A stretch of DNA of 64,000 bases, taken from assembly GCF_003286085.1 (NCBI RefSeq), contig NW_020825338.1, positions 1,364,001 through 1,428,000 on the forward strand, given 5' to 3'. Shown piece after piece: positions 1 through 10,379 of this stretch (its first letter is position 1; every line of letters starts with the position of its first letter). The notes beneath the pieces were generated by a model. That model made no database searches. It saw only the letters and a program-made list of their open reading frames with translations, and was not told the origin of the DNA. Made by a program: the position numbers and the translations under genes. The stretch is from Drosophila persimilis (lineage: Eukaryota > Arthropoda > Insecta > Diptera > Drosophilidae).

Positions 1-231
1 CCGGCTACACAGACATCTGACGAGGAGGGCGATGAGTACGTGTCCCTACTTTCCGACTCGAAAGTGTCCACCAGGCTCCATGGTCGGTTCCAAGACGAGT
101 CGATGCTCGACTCCGAGGGGGATGCGGAGCTGGCGGAGATGGACTCCGCCAGATGGACACCCCAGTGAGCTCCCTCGAGAGGACGGTGATCGAATTCGAC
201 CGTCGATTCAGGGACAGGGTCCTCCGCGATT
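1..231 (+). pseudogene. 3' end of an unidentified acidic ORF, entering from the left edge
   Basis: Frame 1 is open from the window edge to TGA at 166-168. It reads as an acidic, Ser/Asp/Glu-rich peptide (SDEEGDEYVSLLSDS, LDSEGDAELAEMDSA). Around 153 the coding-like character moves to another frame (MDTPVSSLERTVIEFDRRF), which stops near 231. This suggests one frameshift in an older ORF. The setting suggests a retrotransposon gag tail or other TE protein, but no family is recognised. Confidence 0.3.
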
Positions 232-582
232 GAATTGAGCCGCCAATCCTAGCCAGAAATTACGCCTTCACCCACACACTCACACACACTCAGGCAGGGA
301 CGCCGCCAAAAACCGCTAAAAAAACCGCAAAGGCAGGCCAAAATAGCGGCACTCTCGCTCTTACCAAAGAGCACATAAATGCCCACAACAGTAAATGCCA
401 AGCCCCTAAGTTCGCGCCAAACACCAAGCGAACAGGCATTCCAGGCATTACAGGCAGCATATTGAGTGATGCCCCGCAAGAGCCAAGCCACACGCATACA
501 AGCACACATGCCAAAAAGAGAAATGCTCTCCCTCTCTCCCCGACACATCAGAACCTCAGCGCAAAACGAAATGTAAACAATA
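232..582. other. Non-coding stretch, CA-rich
   Basis: No convincing gene. It contains a CACACA-rich tract near 268-295 and other low-complexity A/C-rich sequence. Open frames on both strands here are short and lack family features. The stretch ends where the DINE-1 copy begins at ACGAGGGGG. Confidence 0.5.
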
Positions 583-1688
583 ACGAGGGGGAACGTTGTG
601 AGTTGCTGCGGACACCGCAACTCTACAGTTATACCCGATACTAAGTCAGTATGGCTCTCCTCCGGCAGACGCCGCTAATATTAAACGACACGACAAAGAG
701 TACGTGCGAGAGAGACAGAAAATCAGTCTGAGCGTGACGTCACGCGCTGCGTAGCCACTGCAAATTGATTTGTTTCCTTTGGCTATAAAAATGATCTGAT
801 CTGATCCAGATTCAGCAATCCATAGATATGGTCGGTATCTATGATTCTGCGTTTTTAGTTTTCTCAAATCTGCAATATTGTGGATGCAACAGATTTTCGT
901 CCTTTGTGTGGGCGGAAGGGGGTGGGGCGAAATTTTGAGATATACGTTTTATAGTGAGATCTAACAGGATTGCGGATACCAAATTTGGTTACTCTAGCTT
1001 TAATAGTCTCTGAGATTTGTGAATATCCCCAGATTTGCATCCTTTGCGGGGGCGGAAGGGGGTGTGGCGAAATTTTGAAACAAACTCGTCTCGGTCCGAT
1101 ATATTAGGAGTGTGGATACCAAATTTGGTTACTCTAGCTTTTATAGTCTCTGAGATCTAGGCGCTAATGTTTTACTCTAAGCAAAGCCGCCTATGCTACG
1201 TGTGTGTTAGAGAGAGACAAGGCGAGAAAAAATGAAATTGTTTTCTTGATGCTGGCTATAATAATAATACGATCCACTTCAGATGCTGCAGTCTAAAAGA
1301 TATGGTCATTCTCTACGATTCTGCGTTTTTATTTTTCTCGTATCTTTAAAAAAGTAGATGCCACAGATTTTCGTCCTTTGTGGGGGCGGAAGTGGGCGGG
1401 GCGAAGTTTTGAAATATTTTTGTAGCAGTGACATATCACAGAAGTCTGGATCCAAAACATCGTTGCTCTAGCTCTTATAGTCTTTGAGCATTATGCGCTG
1501 AAGGGGACGGACAGACGGACGGACGGACAGACCGACAGACAGACATGGCTCAATCGACTCGGCTATTGATGCTGATCAAGAATATATATACTTTATGGGG
1601 TCGGAAACGATTCCTTCTGGACGTTACACACATCCACTTTTACCACAAATCTAATATACCCCAATACTCATTTTGAGTATCGGGTATA
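583..1688 (-). mobile_element. DINE-1: DINE-1/INE-1 element, near full length, minus orientation
   Basis: Non-autonomous, Helitron-related repeat family of Drosophila. In reverse complement it begins TATACCCGATACTC and carries the tract 'AAAGTATATATATTCTTGATC', which resembles INE-1 as I remember it. A GACG/GACA microsatellite lies at about 1508-1545. Three internal blocks share the core GGGGGCGGAAG near 893, 1033 and 1365. The other end reads CGAGGGGGAACGTTGTGAG. A second copy at 5443-6558 is inverted relative to this one. Family assignment is from memory of the consensus; orientation and boundaries are read from the sequence. Confidence 0.8.
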
Positions 1689-2248
1689 ACAAAGCTACCC
1701 TGTAGAACCAAAGGGGTCAATTGACCCCTCTCGAACTAGTTCTGCGCTGTTTACCGCGCAATTAGCTACGCAACTAGTTACGCGGGAAGCAAACGCGGAC
1801 CAGTCGAAAAAGAACCGAAAAACGAAGCCGCCTTCGGTTTGTTTTTGAAGTCGGCAAATAACCGCAATTCCGTGGAGTTACAGTGCCCACTCAGCTAGTT
1901 TTTACCGAGCCACGACAGGCAATAAGCACCGAAATGGTAAGTTAATCGTGATATTTTACTGTAGTTGCGCTCGTGGGATGAAAGAGACAAGAATTTACAC
2001 AAACAAAATGCATTTGTTTTCCTCGTTTGCTTTATGCGTTGATTTTGTTCACTTCTGTACAACATCTAATCGCTAGAAGAGTCTTTTGTGTAAACATTTA
2101 TTAAAAAAGTGGAAAAGAATATATATATATATATATATATATGCAAATATATATTATATATTTCAAATAAAATGATGAGCAAAAGGCATTTGCGTAGACT
2201 CCGTAAGAGTGAAAGGGAAGCTAACATTGCAAAGTTAGCGTTGTGCAG
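1689..2248 (+). other. Leader and putative first intron of the CACTA-like transposon
   Basis: This follows the DINE-1 end and includes a palindrome (AGGGGTCAATTGACCCCT, about 1710-1728). ATG at 1934-1936 is followed at once by a consensus donor GTAAGT (1937-1942). An acceptor TGTGCAG ends at 2248. Splicing would join this ATG in phase to the transposase frame at 2249 (GAA AGA AAA AGA). ATGs at 2172 and 2175 open a different frame that stops by about 2285. The terminal inverted repeats of the transposon could not be located. Confidence 0.45.
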
Positions 2249-4040
2249 GAAAGAAAAAGAGGCAGAAATGTGGCAGAAAACTTGACAGGAAAAGTGGTAG
2301 GAAAAGTGGCAGAAAACGTGGAAGAAAAAGAAATTCTGATAGAAGAGGATGAATTCATCTATGAGAATCCCAAAACTCAGCCAAATGAATCGTCATTAAA
2401 TGACAAACTTAGGCAGTGGTTTATGAAGCATAGGCCAACCCGTGAATGTGCACTTGATTTAGTAGGTATTTTGAAAGGGGAAAATATAGATGTTTGTCCG
2501 TTTTATAAATCAAAACGCCAGCACAGAGGTGATATTCAGTTAGTTGGTGGCGGATCTTATCTTCACATAGGCGTAGCCTGGCAGCTGGAACGACATTTTC
2601 AGAATACAGATATAATGGAAGAACTCAATATTGATATAAATGTTGACGGACTTCCATTATTTAGAAGTTCAAGGACACAGCTATGGCCAATATTAGTTAG
2701 AGTTAAAAATTATCCAAATGTTCCAGTATTTCCAGTCGGTATATTTTTAGGGAAAAGTAAGCCCCATAGCTGTGAAGAGTTTTTAGCAAAATTTTGTCTA
2801 GAATTTAAAGCGTTAAGGAATGGCAGGCTCACCATTTGTGGCAGAGATATAAATATAGTTATTAGGGCAGTAGTTTGCGATGCTCCAGCAAGAGCGTTTA
2901 TTAGCGGCACGCCAGGACACACATCTCGTCATGGCTGTGCAAAATGTACACAAATAGCTAGAAAGGTAGACCGAATTTTGACTTATAGTACTACCTCAGG
3001 AGCTTTAATTACTAATGAAGATTTTGCGCTTAGAAGATATCCTTGTCACCATAGCAGCCAATATTTAAATTGTAGGTCAATATTAGAAGAAATTGATATT
3101 TCCATGGTGACACAGATTCCATTAGATTGTATGCATTTGGTAGAGTTAGGAGTGATGCGTAAGATTTTGTTAAGGTTTGTAAATAATAAGCTGGTCGTAA
3201 AAAGTTCGACAGAATCAAAGAAACGCATTTCAGATAAGCTAGTGTTCCTAAAAAAGTTCATTCCGAGAGAGTTTGCGCGTAAGCCTAGGTCTTTAGATGA
3301 ATTGTGTAATTGGAAGGCCACGGAGTTTAGACAATTGTTGCTGTACACGGGAATTATTGCCTTCAAAAACGAAGTCAGTGATGACCTTTATTATAAATTC
3401 CTTTTATTACATTGCACATATAGAATGCTTTGCAGCTCTAAACTTCGTGAATACAATAAAGAAAATTGTCAACGAATTTTAGATCTCTTTGTGCACAATT
3501 TTCCAATTGTATTCGGTGAAAACAGCGTGTCTTACAATGTACACAGTTTATTGCACGTAAAGGAGACCGTAGAACAAATAAGAGATCCGATTTCCGGCTC
3601 CTCGTATGCATTTGAGAACTATTTACAAACTTTAAAAAAATGTGTCCGAAAGCCTAGTAAAATTCTTGAACAAATATTTAGAAAAATTATTGAAGACAGG
3701 ATAGAAAGTGTTAGTAAGTGGGTAGTAGGTGTTATTTTAATAATTTTTTTTTGTCAATAAAGGAACCAGATAATTTTTTTTTATTAACGGAAATATTCCA
3801 ATTATGGTGAAAGGGTTTACTGAAGAAGAGGGAGGGGCAATTATAGGGCAAAGGCTTTCAAATATTAGGAGCTTCTATGAGGAACCTATAACCTCAATCG
3901 GATTAGGAATTGTTTTAGTAGATAATGAATTCATAGAATTAGAGGAGAGATTTCAATTTCTAGATTTGCAAAGTAAAGCCGTAGGTTTACCTTATGAGGG
4001 AATTATTTTAGTCATTCCATTGCTTCATCATTGTATTTAA
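1934..4040 (+). CDS. tnp2/CACTA-like transposase, probably spliced and slightly degraded
   Basis: The main open frame runs 2249-3759 (about 500 codons). Diagnostic animal tnp2/En-Spm-type features, in order, are: LPLFRSS followed by QLWPILVRV; FPVGIFLGKSKP; the block VVCDAPARAFISGTPGHTSRHGC with CAKC as metal-ligand candidates; PLDCMHLVELGVMRKIL; and SLLHVKETVEQ. A C-terminal block typical of these proteins (IIGQRL, FYEEP, LPYEGIILVIPLLHH) continues in another frame at 3804-4040. The two blocks are separated by about 40-60 nt with GT...AG possibilities (donors at 3714 or 3725, acceptor ending 3762) and a T run at 3774-3782 that looks like an indel. The start is taken as the ATG-only exon at 1934 because the main frame has no ATG before its conserved core. 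The protein would cut and join transposon ends in the nucleus. Current activity is doubtful. Confidence 0.65.
2119..2142. repeat. (AT)12 microsatellite
   Basis: Uninterrupted AT dinucleotide run within the putative first intron. Confidence 0.95.
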
Positions 4041-4165
4041 AATTTAATATATATTCACTACCTAAAATTAGCACAGATTTTACTGGGGGTGTTTAGTCCG
4101 TAGGCGTGTTTTTCAACATGAATCGGGGAAAAAATATATATATATGTACATATATATCTGTGCAG
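4041..4165. other. Spacer between the two transposon genes
   Basis: AT-rich sequence with TATATA tracts. It ends in an acceptor-like TCTGTGCAG at 4157-4165. No coding signal seen. Confidence 0.4.
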
Positions 4166-5137
4166 ATTTTAGACAAAAAACGCTATTCTATGCAAAGCAA
4201 TGGTAAGTATATTTTAAAATATTTCTTAATAAACAAAAAAGCTAATACGATTTTTCCAGAAAATGAGAAAGGTAAAACCTGCTCCGACGTTTTAGAGGAG
4301 CTCAAAAAAACGACGGGTAAATATAAACTTTGTTTCCAATGAATAGTGGAATGAATACATCTAAATAACTATTTATATTCTTTTAGAAACTCTAAAAGAG
4401 GAGAATGCAGTTATTCGTGGTAAGACTAATAAAGATTAATAGACAAATATTTGTATAGTCAAATTAATTAACAACATTGTTTATATACTTTTAGAAACTC
4501 TAAAACAGGAGAATGCAGTTATTCGTGGTAAGACTAATAAAGATTAATAGAAAAATATTTTTATAATCAAATTAATTAACAACATTGTTTTTAGATCAAT
4601 TGAATGCAGTGATCCAAATTTTAGCGGATCAAACTGTTTTAATAAAGCAGCTGGTAAAGGAGAAGGGGGAATTGAATCCCATTCGGGGACAGTTCCCAAT
4701 AAAACGTGAGGAAAAGCTTATAGAATTAGAAGAAAAAATAAAATTAAATAGGGACATTTATGTAAGTATATCTAAACTCTAAATTTTATGACTTTTTTCT
4801 CTGTCTTATCTTTATATTTTAATGTTTCACTTACAGATAACACCAATGAAATTCTCCAGCCAGCTGGCGTTTTGAGCGGCTTAAACTTTATTTTGAGTGA
4901 GGACATTGTTCTGGCATATAACGTCGATGGGGTCCAAGGGAAGAAGGCCCTTAGGACCCACAAAGAATTTTTTGCAGCTTTGCTAGGTAAAATACCATTT
5001 ACACTTCTAGAGATTTAAAAATTTTGCATATGTATTCCGCCTGGCGATGAGCCCCCCGAAAACACTGTGCGGAAGGCAATGCAAAGGATGAAGAAAAGGG
5101 TTTTTAAGAAGAAGTGTCTTGCCAAAAACCAGGAGTA
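4166..5137 (+). pseudogene. Multi-exon DUF4806/BEN-like accessory gene of the CACTA-like transposon
   Basis: A chain of small exons is visible with GT/AG borders: 4166-4202, 4260-4316, 4387-4419, 4495-4527 and 4595-4761. All the joins are phase 1, so the frame runs through (MQSNE, KGKTCSDVLEELKKTTG, then ETLKEENAVIR twice, then DQLNAVIQILADQ). Residues form a short coiled coil. The 3' part (acceptor at 4836) encodes LSEDIVLAYNVDGVQGKKAL and then a basic tail (KAMQRMKKRVFKKK), resembling the C-terminal region of DUF4806 or BEN proteins. The join after 4761 is off by one base, so this copy may be broken. The first exon begins in phase 0, compatible with sharing the ATG exon at 1934. Function is unknown, probably a DNA-binding partner of the transposase. 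Confidence 0.45.
4387..4602 (+). repeat. 108-bp tandem duplication of a micro-exon plus its intron
   Basis: Two direct copies, 4387-4494 and 4495-4602, each hold a 33-nt exon (AAACTCTAAAA...TTCGTG), a GTAAGA donor, an AT-rich intron and a TTTTAG acceptor. The copies differ at only a few sites. Because the exon is 33 nt and both borders are phase 1, the duplication adds 11 residues without shifting frame. Confidence 0.85.
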
Positions 5138-5442
5138 GGCTAAGCATCATATAATTAAAAATTATTCGTTATAATGAAAGACATTGTGTTTTTATTTTTA
5201 TTGTGATGCGAAAAAACTTAAATTGTAGTACATAATACATACATATATCCTCAATATTCATATTAAATTTATTTCATATTACATATTAAAAATATTTTTT
5301 ATTGCGGAACAAAATGGAACTCTCGCAAAAACTATTTCTTGCGAGCCTTTTGCGATATCGTTTGCGAGCCTTTTGCGATATTATTTATGAGACTTTTTTG
5401 ATACTGCTAAGGGCTCGAAAAAAATATTTGTTTTGATATTAT
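5138..5442. repeat. 3' flank of the transposon with GCGAGCCTTTTGCGATAT repeats
   Basis: AT-rich sequence. Two direct copies of a roughly 23-bp motif with core GCGAGCCTTTTGCGATAT occur at about 5339-5383. The same motif occurs twice in inverse orientation at about 6579-6630, on the other side of the DINE-1 insertion. These look like subterminal repeats of a DNA transposon into which DINE-1 inserted. Confidence 0.55.
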
Positions 5443-6558
5443 TATACCCGATACTCAAAATGAGTATTGGGGTATATTAGATTTGTGGTAAAAGTGGATG
5501 TGTGTAACGTCCAGAAGGAATCGTTTCCGACCCCATAAAGTATATATATTCTTGATCAGCATCAATAGCCGAGTCGATTGAGCCATGTCTGTCTGTCCGT
5601 CTGTCCGTCCGTCCGTCTGTCCGTCTGTCCGTCCCCTTCAGCGCCTAATGCTCAAAGACTATAAGAGCTAGAGCAACGATGTTTTGGATCCAGACTTCTG
5701 TGATATGTCACTGCTACAAAAATATTTCAAAACTTTGCCCCGCCCACTTCCGCCCCCACAAAGGGCGAAAATCTGTGGCATCCACAATTTTAAAGATACG
5801 AGAAAACAAAAAACGCAGAATCGTAGAGAATGACCATATCTTTTAGACTGCAGAATCTGAATTGGATCGTATTACTATTATAGCCAGCATCAAGAAAACA
5901 ATTTCATTTTTTCTCGCCCTGTCTCTCTCTAACACACAGGTAGCATAGGCGGCTTTGCTTAGAGTAAAACATTAGCGCCTAGATCTCAGAGACTATAAAA
6001 GCTAGAGCAACCAAATTTGGTATCCACACTCCTAATATATCAGACCGAGACGAGTTTATTTCAAAATTTCGCCACACCCCCTTCCGCCCCCGCAAAGGAT
6101 GCAAATCTGGGGATATTCACAAATCTCAAAGACTATTAACGCTAGAGTAACCAAATTTGGAATCCGCACTTCTCTTAGATCTCACTATAAAACGTGTATC
6201 TCAAAATTTCGCCCCACCCCCTTCCGCCCACACAAAGGACGAAAATCTGTTGCATCCACAATATTGCAGATTCGAGAAAACTAAAAACGGGGAATCATAG
6301 ATAACGACCATATCTATCAGATTGCTGAATCTGGATCAGATCAGATAATTTTTGTAGCCAAAAGGAACAAATCAATTTGCAGTGGCTACGCAGCGCGTGA
6401 CATCACGCTCAGACTGATTTTCTGTCTCTCTCGCACGCACTCTTTGTCGTGTCGTTTAATATTAGCGGCGTCTGCCGGAGGAAAGCCATACTGACTTAGT
6501 ATCGGGTATAACTGTAGAGTTGCGGTGTCCGCAGCAACTCACAACGTTCCCCCTCGTT
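5443..6558 (+). mobile_element. DINE-1: DINE-1/INE-1 element, near full length, plus orientation
   Basis: Starts TATACCCGATACTC, with the GTCTGTCCGTCC microsatellite at about 5585-5633 and three internal blocks sharing CTTCCGCCCCC. It ends ACGTTCCCCCTCGT. It is the inverted partner of 583-1688 with high similarity, so the pair forms a roughly 1.1-kb inverted repeat around the CACTA-like genes. Confidence 0.8.
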
Positions 6559-6760
6559 TTTTATTAAAAACGACTCCCAAACGATATCGCAAAAGGCTCG
6601 CAAATGATATCGCAAAAGGCTCGCAAACGATTTCTCTCCTCATAAATGATACTTTCACTGCCACAAACTGAACGACACAAGTATCATATTTCTATCATAT
6701 GTCTATCATATGTTTTGTCAGGTTAAGTCTCGCATTTGAATCGTATGCGATATCTTTTGT
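6559..6760. repeat. Inverted GCGAGCCTTTTGCGATAT motifs and AT-rich flank
   Basis: Carries two copies of ATATCGCAAAAGGCTCGC near 6583-6628, inverse to those at 5339-5383, plus looser TGCGATAT motifs further on. No gene seen. Confidence 0.5.
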
Positions 6761-6771
6761 AAGCGTTTGGT

Positions 6772-7560
6772 TTGCTGGGTTATAGCACATTTGAATCACA
6801 GTCCTTGATGTATGAAGTTTTTGGTCATGTCGTTGGAGAGGACAGCAATGTAATTCCAAACTTCGTGGCATGCCGAAATTGTTTTACGGTTTTCAAATTT
6901 ACTGGTGCCACGTCCAATTTGGTCCTTACCGATACTAACCCTAACCGATCCCGATATTATTCTGCGATAAGTTTTATGCGATATTATTCTGCGATATGAT
7001 ACTGCGATAAGTCGGAGGAGGATTTGGACGATCGAAGAAGTTAATAAAAACTAAACGAAGAACTGCGCCACACTTCTAACAAATCAATTGATACAAGTGG
7101 ATAGAACTCTCACTATTGAAGAGTGTAAGGATATGATGTGATCGTTTTTCGCTGATGACAAGGAGAACATAGACCTTTCGGCGACTTGTTCAAATAAATG
7201 CGAGGAGTTTTTAGCTGATTTTATCGAACCACTTTCAGGACAGTCAGACGAAGAAGTCTTGACAAGGGAAATAGTGGCGTAATCCAATATACGAGTATAC
7301 CTATGAAAGACTACTTCAATGTTTTGCACTGGTGGAATGAAAACCAATCGCAGCTCCGAATATTATATAAATAAATCTTCAAAATATTAGCCACACCATG
7401 CTGGCATGGTCAGCTTCCTCCGAAAGAGTGTTTTCCCTAGCAAGGAACTTAATTTGTGAAAAAAGAAACTCCATTTCAGGCAACGTCGACATGGACAGAA
7501 CTATCTCTAAAAATATCCCTGAAATCTCCCAAGAGAACTACACCCAGAAGTTTCCTTCAG
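6772..7560 (+). pseudogene. hAT-superfamily transposase remnant (BED-like N-terminus and C-terminal dimerisation domain)
   Basis: Around 6795-6915 the plus frame reads MYEVFGHVVGEDSN and then CRNCFTVFKFTGATSNL, a BED zinc-finger-like start typical of hAT proteins. The middle is deleted. From about 7100 a broken frame continues (ENIDLSATCSNKCEEFLADF, WWNENQSQ). At 7398-7500 SASSERVFSLARNLICEKR matches the hAT C-terminal dimerisation motif. Stops and frameshifts separate the pieces, so this is a dead internal-deletion copy. It is unrelated in sequence to the hAT fragments in the tandem array. Confidence 0.6.
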
Positions 7561-7690
7561 TTGCGACACCTTCAGTAACGACAGGAACATTTATTTGTAT
7601 ATATATATTCCTAACGCGACAGTATTTCTACTTTACGTTAATGCGCTAGTCACATGGAGTTCACATAGTTTGGAACATACCACGTCGATA

Positions 7691-8005
7691 ATGAAGCCGA
7701 AGGACTCCAAGAAAGAGGACAAAGCTGGCGAGAAAATGGAGAATGTTTCAGAGACAACTCCAAAGGAGAAACGGGGGAGCTTAAAACCGAACATAGGATC
7801 TCAGAGTAAGGTAGGCAGCCGCGATACGATGACACCGAAATTGACGCAAGATTTGACCAAAGCTGACGAGAAAAAAAATGATCCAGGGACACCGTCAACC
7901 CGAGCTGACGAGAATAAAAAGAACGGTTCAACGGTTAACGAGGAGATGGCAAATCTTCTGATCAGTGATTTGTTTGTGATGCGGGACCGCAGCCGCAAAC
8001 CGTAG
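7691..8005 (+). CDS. Unidentified lysine-rich 104-codon ORF
   Basis: ATG at 7691 opens a 104-codon frame rich in Lys, Glu, Ser and Thr (MKPKDSKKEDKAGEKMENVS), ending RDRSRKP before a TAG. Sequence after the stop remains open and coding-like in phase (ALHRNSQEFQYAREW), suggesting one stop within a longer gag-like protein. No family match is recognised. Its position upstream of LTR-like sequence suggests a retrotransposon gag remnant. Confidence 0.3.
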   Translation: MKPKDSKKEDKAGEKMENVSETTPKEKRGSLKPNIGSQSKVGSRDTMTPKLTQDLTKADEKKNDPGTPSTRADENKKNGSTVNEEMANLLISDLFVMRDRSRKP

Positions 8006-8289
8006 GAGGCACTCCACCGCAACTCGCAAGAGTTCCAATACGCGAGGGAGTGGCTTAATAAACTGACAAATATGAAGTGCGACACAAGGCGCGCATGCGA
8101 AACACAAGAAACGCCTCAACGGGAGGCCAGAAAACTGGTGAGGATGGACTTTTCGGACCCGAAGGTTGGAAAAATTTGAGAACAAAGTCGCAAAATGAAC
8201 AAAGCGCACGTCTTTTATAGGCTGCAGAGTCGCAGTAGCCATTCTGCTGCGTCGCTGCGACTGCGCTTTCGTTTTATTTACTGGCGTCA
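8006..8289. other. LTR-like or leader sequence
   Basis: Continues the coding-like tail of the previous ORF to about 8178. It then contains CTTTTATAGG (TATA-like on the minus strand) and AATAAAG just after it at 8289-8295. The gene status of this stretch cannot be settled from sequence alone. Confidence 0.25.
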
Positions 8290-8437
8290 ATAAAGACTTC
8301 GGCTCTGGCGTTCGGGTACTGACGCGTCATCATGAGCCAAACGCAGAGAGAACATCTTTGCATGTGTTAGTACACACACAATATGTTTCGACAAAAATGT
8401 GTGTTTGTATGCTTCTTTCGTTTTCAGAGATATCTCT
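8290..8437. repeat. About 145-bp repeat shared, inverted, with 63693-63836
   Basis: Core features are CTTCGGCTCTGGCGTTCGGG, TACTGACGCGTCATCATGAG and TTCTTTCGTTTTCAGAGAT. The copy near the right edge of the window is its reverse complement. The left copy carries about 25 extra bases in the middle. Likely part of an LTR or a transposon end. Confidence 0.7.
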
Positions 8438-9118
8438 GAAAGAGGCAGAAAAAGTGGCAGAAAACGTGGAAGAAAAAGAAATTCTGATAGAAGAGGAGGA
8501 ATTCATCTATGAGAATCGCAAAACTCAGCCAAATGAATCGTCATTAAATGACAAACTTAGGCAGTGGTTTATGAAGCATAGGCCAACCCGTGAATGTGCA
8601 CTTGATTTAGTAGGTATTTTGAAAGGGGAAAATATAGATGTTAGTCCGTTTTATAAATCAAAACGCCAGCACAGAGGTGATATTCAGTTAGTTGGTGGCG
8701 GATCTTATCTTCACATAGGCGTAGCCTGGCAGCTGGAACGACATTTTCAGAATACAGATATAATGGAAGAACTCAATATTGATATAAATGTTGACGGACT
8801 TCCATTATTTAGAAGTTCAAGGGCACAGCTATGGCCAATATTAGTTAGAGTTAACAATTATTTATCCAAATGTTCCAGTATTTCCAGTCGGTATATTTTT
8901 AGGGAAAAGTAAGCCCCATAGCTGTTAAGAGTTATTAGCAAAATTTTGTCTAGAATTTAAAGCGTTAAGGAATGGCAGGCTCACCATTTGTGGCAGAGAT
9001 ATAAATATAGTTATTGGGGCAGTAGTTTGAATGCTCCAGCAAGAGCGTTTATTAGCGGCACGCCAGGACACACATCTCGTCATGGCTGTGCAAAATGTAC
9101 ACAAATGGCTAGAAAGGT
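8438..9118 (+). pseudogene. Second, truncated copy of the tnp2/CACTA-like transposase
   Basis: Nearly identical to 2280-2970: same KTQPNESSLNDKLRQWF, LPLFRSS and SGTPGHTSRHGCAKC blocks. It is broken by a 3-bp gain plus a frame shift near 8860, a stop near 8927 and a loss near 9028. It stops abruptly after CAKCTQMARKV at about 9118, where unrelated sequence begins. It lacks the DUF4806-like gene. Confidence 0.75.
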
Positions 9119-9771
9119 AGGTAGCTATAGCTACCTGACCCAAGCCAACACCAATACATTGACCGATGCCGAATCACAAATCGGTATGCAACAACAAATA
9201 AATGACCAGCAGCAGCAGCAATTAAACGACAAACAACAACAATTGACGACTGATAGAGAGAAAATGCCTGCTACCCTCAATAACACAAGCGGACGCACTA
9301 ATTACACCGACACGGCCTTCTACCAAGTCTAAATTGGTAGAAAAATGGCTAACCAATGTGCCCCCGCTAATGGGTAATGAGCACCCTATGCCCCTGCCAT
9401 TGACCATCTTAACAAAGGAGCAAATAACCAACAATTCCTATCGATCGCCACTCAAACGGAGATGCACGGCGATCGATACGGATACAGATGACGACGAAAT
9501 TACATTTCTGCCCATGACAACGCCTCTGTTCAAAAGCGGCTTTGCTAAAAGATTACGCCAGGAGGCCCGCCAGCTTGAGCTCCAGACTGAGGAAGAGCCG
9601 GCGCCTGGTGTAGTCCAAGAATGCGCGCCACTAAGTCGCCTGCACAGGGAGCAGCTGCAGCACGAAATGGAGTTGGAGGCTGAACTAAGGCAGCAGCAGA
9701 AACAACAAAAACAGCTAAAAACACTCCCAGCCACTCCCATGCCCAAAATGAAAATTACTTGCTGTAAATAA
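9119..9771 (+). pseudogene. Unidentified Q-rich coding segment joined to the transposase copy
   Basis: Open from the junction to a TAA at 9330-9332 and then, one frame over, from about 9333 to 9771. The first part is Gln/Asn-rich (QQQINDQQQQQLNDKQQQL). The second reads LVEKWLTNVPPLMGNEHP, SPLKRRCTAIDTDTDDDE and FKSGFAKRLRQEARQLELQ, ending with Q-rich heptads. Codon use and composition resemble a Drosophila nuclear protein rather than a TE polyprotein. I do not recognise the gene. One frameshift separates the halves. Confidence 0.4.
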
Positions 9772-10379
9772 GCAGGTAAGCTTAAGAGCGCCTCCCATAT
9801 TTACGTGACAATTGATTATGTTTTTTTTGTTTTGTTTATCAAGAGGGCCACCCTATAGAGAGACGCACTTCATCAGTAACCTCAGAGACATCTTCGATTC
9901 AACCGGACAATGGCCTTGAATTGACATCGCACTCACTTTTCAATGCACATTTGATCCTTTTGAGGTTGGATCTGAATGTAAAGACCCTGAGGAAGAGGAC
10001 GAGCCGGAGCTCTAATTGGCAACATCCGAAAAATATGGGTGTTCGCCAAGACCAATAGATGTAAGCGTGGAAATTGTGAGCTATTGGGAAGAAAAAAAGT
10101 TTACCGCGCCTGTACCGTCTTGATAAGGTACTTCATTCTGTGGCTGCTGCCCAGGTTTCAGTGCTCTTAAACTAATAATGACAGATTTAAGTTGCAACGT
10201 ATCTACAGAATCCTTGAGAAAACATATTTGATACAATTTGTGTAATAAAAATAAAAATAATTTGTATATTAAAATGTATATATGCATGCATTTGGCGTTG
10301 CTATTTATGTAAATATCAGATTGAAATGTAATGTCAAGTGTACACAACCTAGTGAATGTCTTATTGAATTTCTCTTCTT
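9772..10379. other. Possible 3' flank of the Q-rich segment
   Basis: A GTAAG occurs at 9775, and a short acidic reading segment (FEVGSECKDPEEEDEPEL) ends with TAA near 10014. AATAAAAATAAAAATAA tracts near 10240 could serve as poly(A) signals. It may be the trailing exon and 3'UTR of the same unidentified gene. No other gene seen. Confidence 0.3.

Noticed and set aside
249..867. Minus-strand open frames before and inside the first DINE-1
   Set aside because: Short, hydrophobic, no family features; one lies wholly in the non-coding DINE-1 sequence.
4772..5018. Opposing short frames around the DUF4806-like C-terminus
   Set aside because: The minus-strand frame mirrors the better-supported plus-strand coding exon and has no motif.
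7084..7347. Minus-strand 87-codon ORF
   Set aside because: It is antisense to the degraded but recognisable hAT transposase on the plus strand.
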